In this document: positions 36,834-37,514 of the stretch, piece after piece
Numbering within the stretch: the first letter of the stretch is position 1
Layout: every line of letters starts with the position of its first letter
Origin: an endosymbiont of Lamellibrachia barhami
Lineage (GTDB): Bacteria; Pseudomonadota; Gammaproteobacteria; Chromatiales; Chromatiaceae
Direction of reading: 5' to 3'
Length of the DNA stretch: 37,514 nucleotides
Assembly: GCF_011947365.2 (NCBI RefSeq)
Contig: NZ_JAAVSH020000001.1
Span: 2,395,174 to 2,432,687, forward strand
Made by a program: the position numbers and the translations under genes
The notes under the pieces: model-generated
What the model was told of the DNA's origin: nothing
The model's input: only the letters and a program-made list of their open reading frames with translations
Databases searched by the model: none

Positions 36834-37125
36834 AACCATCTCCCTTTGGTAATTTATTATTGGTATTGATTGAGGTGTACTTGAGAAATCCAATATTCTT
36901 GGAAAATACATCTCTCTATGCACCTTTCGGCTGGCTTGGCAAATACTTTAGAAAATTAGTGCGTCTATTTTTCTTGTCCTGTGCAGTGCTATCCTCCACT
37001 AATAAATTTTCTGTTTGTGTTAGTTTTGCAAGATGCGTTCAAGATAACCCTGGATGCAGTGACGAAGTCGCTCAATTGCGAATGAGTTGGCCCTGTCATT
37101 GTTAGTGATATTGGAGGATAGGTAT

Positions 37126-37305
37126 TTGCTGAAAACGGCCCTACTCGGCAAGCTCTCATTCTGGCTCATCATCATCGGTGTTTTTGCCCTGATAACCCCA
37201 AATCCGGCCTGGCCGGAGTGGATGGCACGCATGGCGCTTTCCACCGGTATCGCCCTGGGCCTCACCACGATTGGCGTGGGACTCTGGAACCGGAATAAAA
37301 AATAA
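37126..37305 (+). CDS. Small two-helix membrane protein (59 aa), TTG start
   Basis: A clear ribosome binding site GGAGG (37113-37117) lies eight bases before TTG 37126. The product has two hydrophobic helices (LSFWLIIIGVFALI and MALSTGIALGLTTIGVGLW) joined by PNPAWPEWMAR, and ends in a basic NRNKK. No family is recognised; it resembles many short hydrophobic proteins of gammaproteobacteria. A strong terminator 168 bases downstream would end its transcript. Confidence 0.6.
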   Translation: MLKTALLGKLSFWLIIIGVFALITPNPAWPEWMARMALSTGIALGLTTIGVGLWNRNKK

Positions 37306-37472
37306 GCCGTTGACGGCGCTGTAATAGCGGGGCATGCTGTCTTCCATGATCCCTTTACACGTTAAACATCTGTTCGTCATGCGCCGACTGTCCATTTGGG
37401 CGGTGGTCATGCCGTCTGCGTGTCTGGAGGAGAAGATCAGCGATTGATCCGCTGAATTAAGTAAGATTCCGC

Positions 37473-37506
37473 AAGGCCGCAGATGGAAACATCTGCGGCC
37501 TTTTTT
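37473..37506 (+). terminator. Intrinsic terminator with GAAA loop
   Basis: GGCCGCAGATG (37475-37485) pairs perfectly with CATCTGCGGCC (37490-37500) around a GAAA tetraloop, followed by TTTTTT. The form is textbook for Rho-independent termination on the plus strand. The stretch 37306-37472 before it has only a weak 37-codon ORF (37334-37447) that I do not call. Confidence 0.9.
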
Positions 37507-37514
37507 GTTTGGTG

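Noticed and set aside
37156-37410. An 84-codon minus-strand frame with a CLTC motif
   Set aside because: It overlaps the small membrane protein gene, which has a good ribosome binding site; there is no recognisable family, and two cysteines alone do not make a metal site.
37334-37447. A 37-codon ORF before the terminator
   Set aside because: No ribosome binding site is visible and composition looks random; it may only be 3' untranslated sequence of the small membrane protein transcript.

Overview
The window looks like a chromosomal segment of a gammaproteobacterium. The evidence is the macromolecular-synthesis block rpsU-yqeY-dnaG-rpoD divergent from tsaD, a tRNA-Ile(CAT) just past rpoD, a RelA-type (EFDD) ppGpp synthetase, a DUF2956 protein and many c-di-GMP enzymes. 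The signalling-rich content would suit a free-living or facultatively symbiotic marine or sediment lineage, but the species cannot be fixed from these genes and I ran no searches.

Layout. 1-228 is the 5' end of an IS1634-type transposase gene leaving the window. 668-8881 carries a membrane GGDEF-EAL protein, an ACP-acyl-AMP ligase-acyltransferase fusion (minus strand) and a divergent HTH-PAS4-GGDEF-EAL protein. 8882-10576 has a decayed small ORF, a metallophosphoesterase and a Mn-exporter-like (UPF0016) gene. 10735-12835 is an accessory stretch beside the 3' end of tRNA-Ile(CAT): a lysine-rich coiled-coil protein, an IS30-type transposase remnant and two unrecognised genes. 12836-20432 is conserved core: tRNA, rpoD, dnaG, yqeY, rpsU, tsaD, plsY, folB and folK. 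20718-25790 holds a DUF1015 gene, a rearranged relA and a DUF2956 gene. 25903-30648 is a four-gene minus-strand operon: a Sel1/TPR-like membrane protein, a periplasmic von Willebrand A protein, an ABC ATPase and an FtsX-like permease. The rest is adk, a heme-c/GAF/GGDEF/EAL protein, a CZB-type chemoreceptor preceded by a 49-residue chemoreceptor-N-terminus-like peptide, and a small membrane protein.

The most notable structure is relA. An internal segment of about 1.09 kb (22764-23850 and 23851-24944) is tandemly duplicated. The first ORF (450 aa) ends in the TGS region and resembles the catalytic half of RelA. The second ORF (467 aa) carries most of the synthetase domain plus the whole regulatory half. 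The first 532 bp of the two copies differ at only five positions, all synonymous, while the remainder of the first copy is riddled with indels and stops. Deleting exactly 1087 bp would restore one in-frame 734-aa RelA, so the locus could flip between a split and a full-length enzyme.

Other points worth a look: a two-copy REP-like element whose hairpins show compensatory stem changes; the vWA/ABC operon, which recalls the PpkA/TagST envelope-signalling module of type VI secretion but has no kinase here; the ACP-ligase-PlsC fusion; and the tRNA-adjacent accessory stretch.
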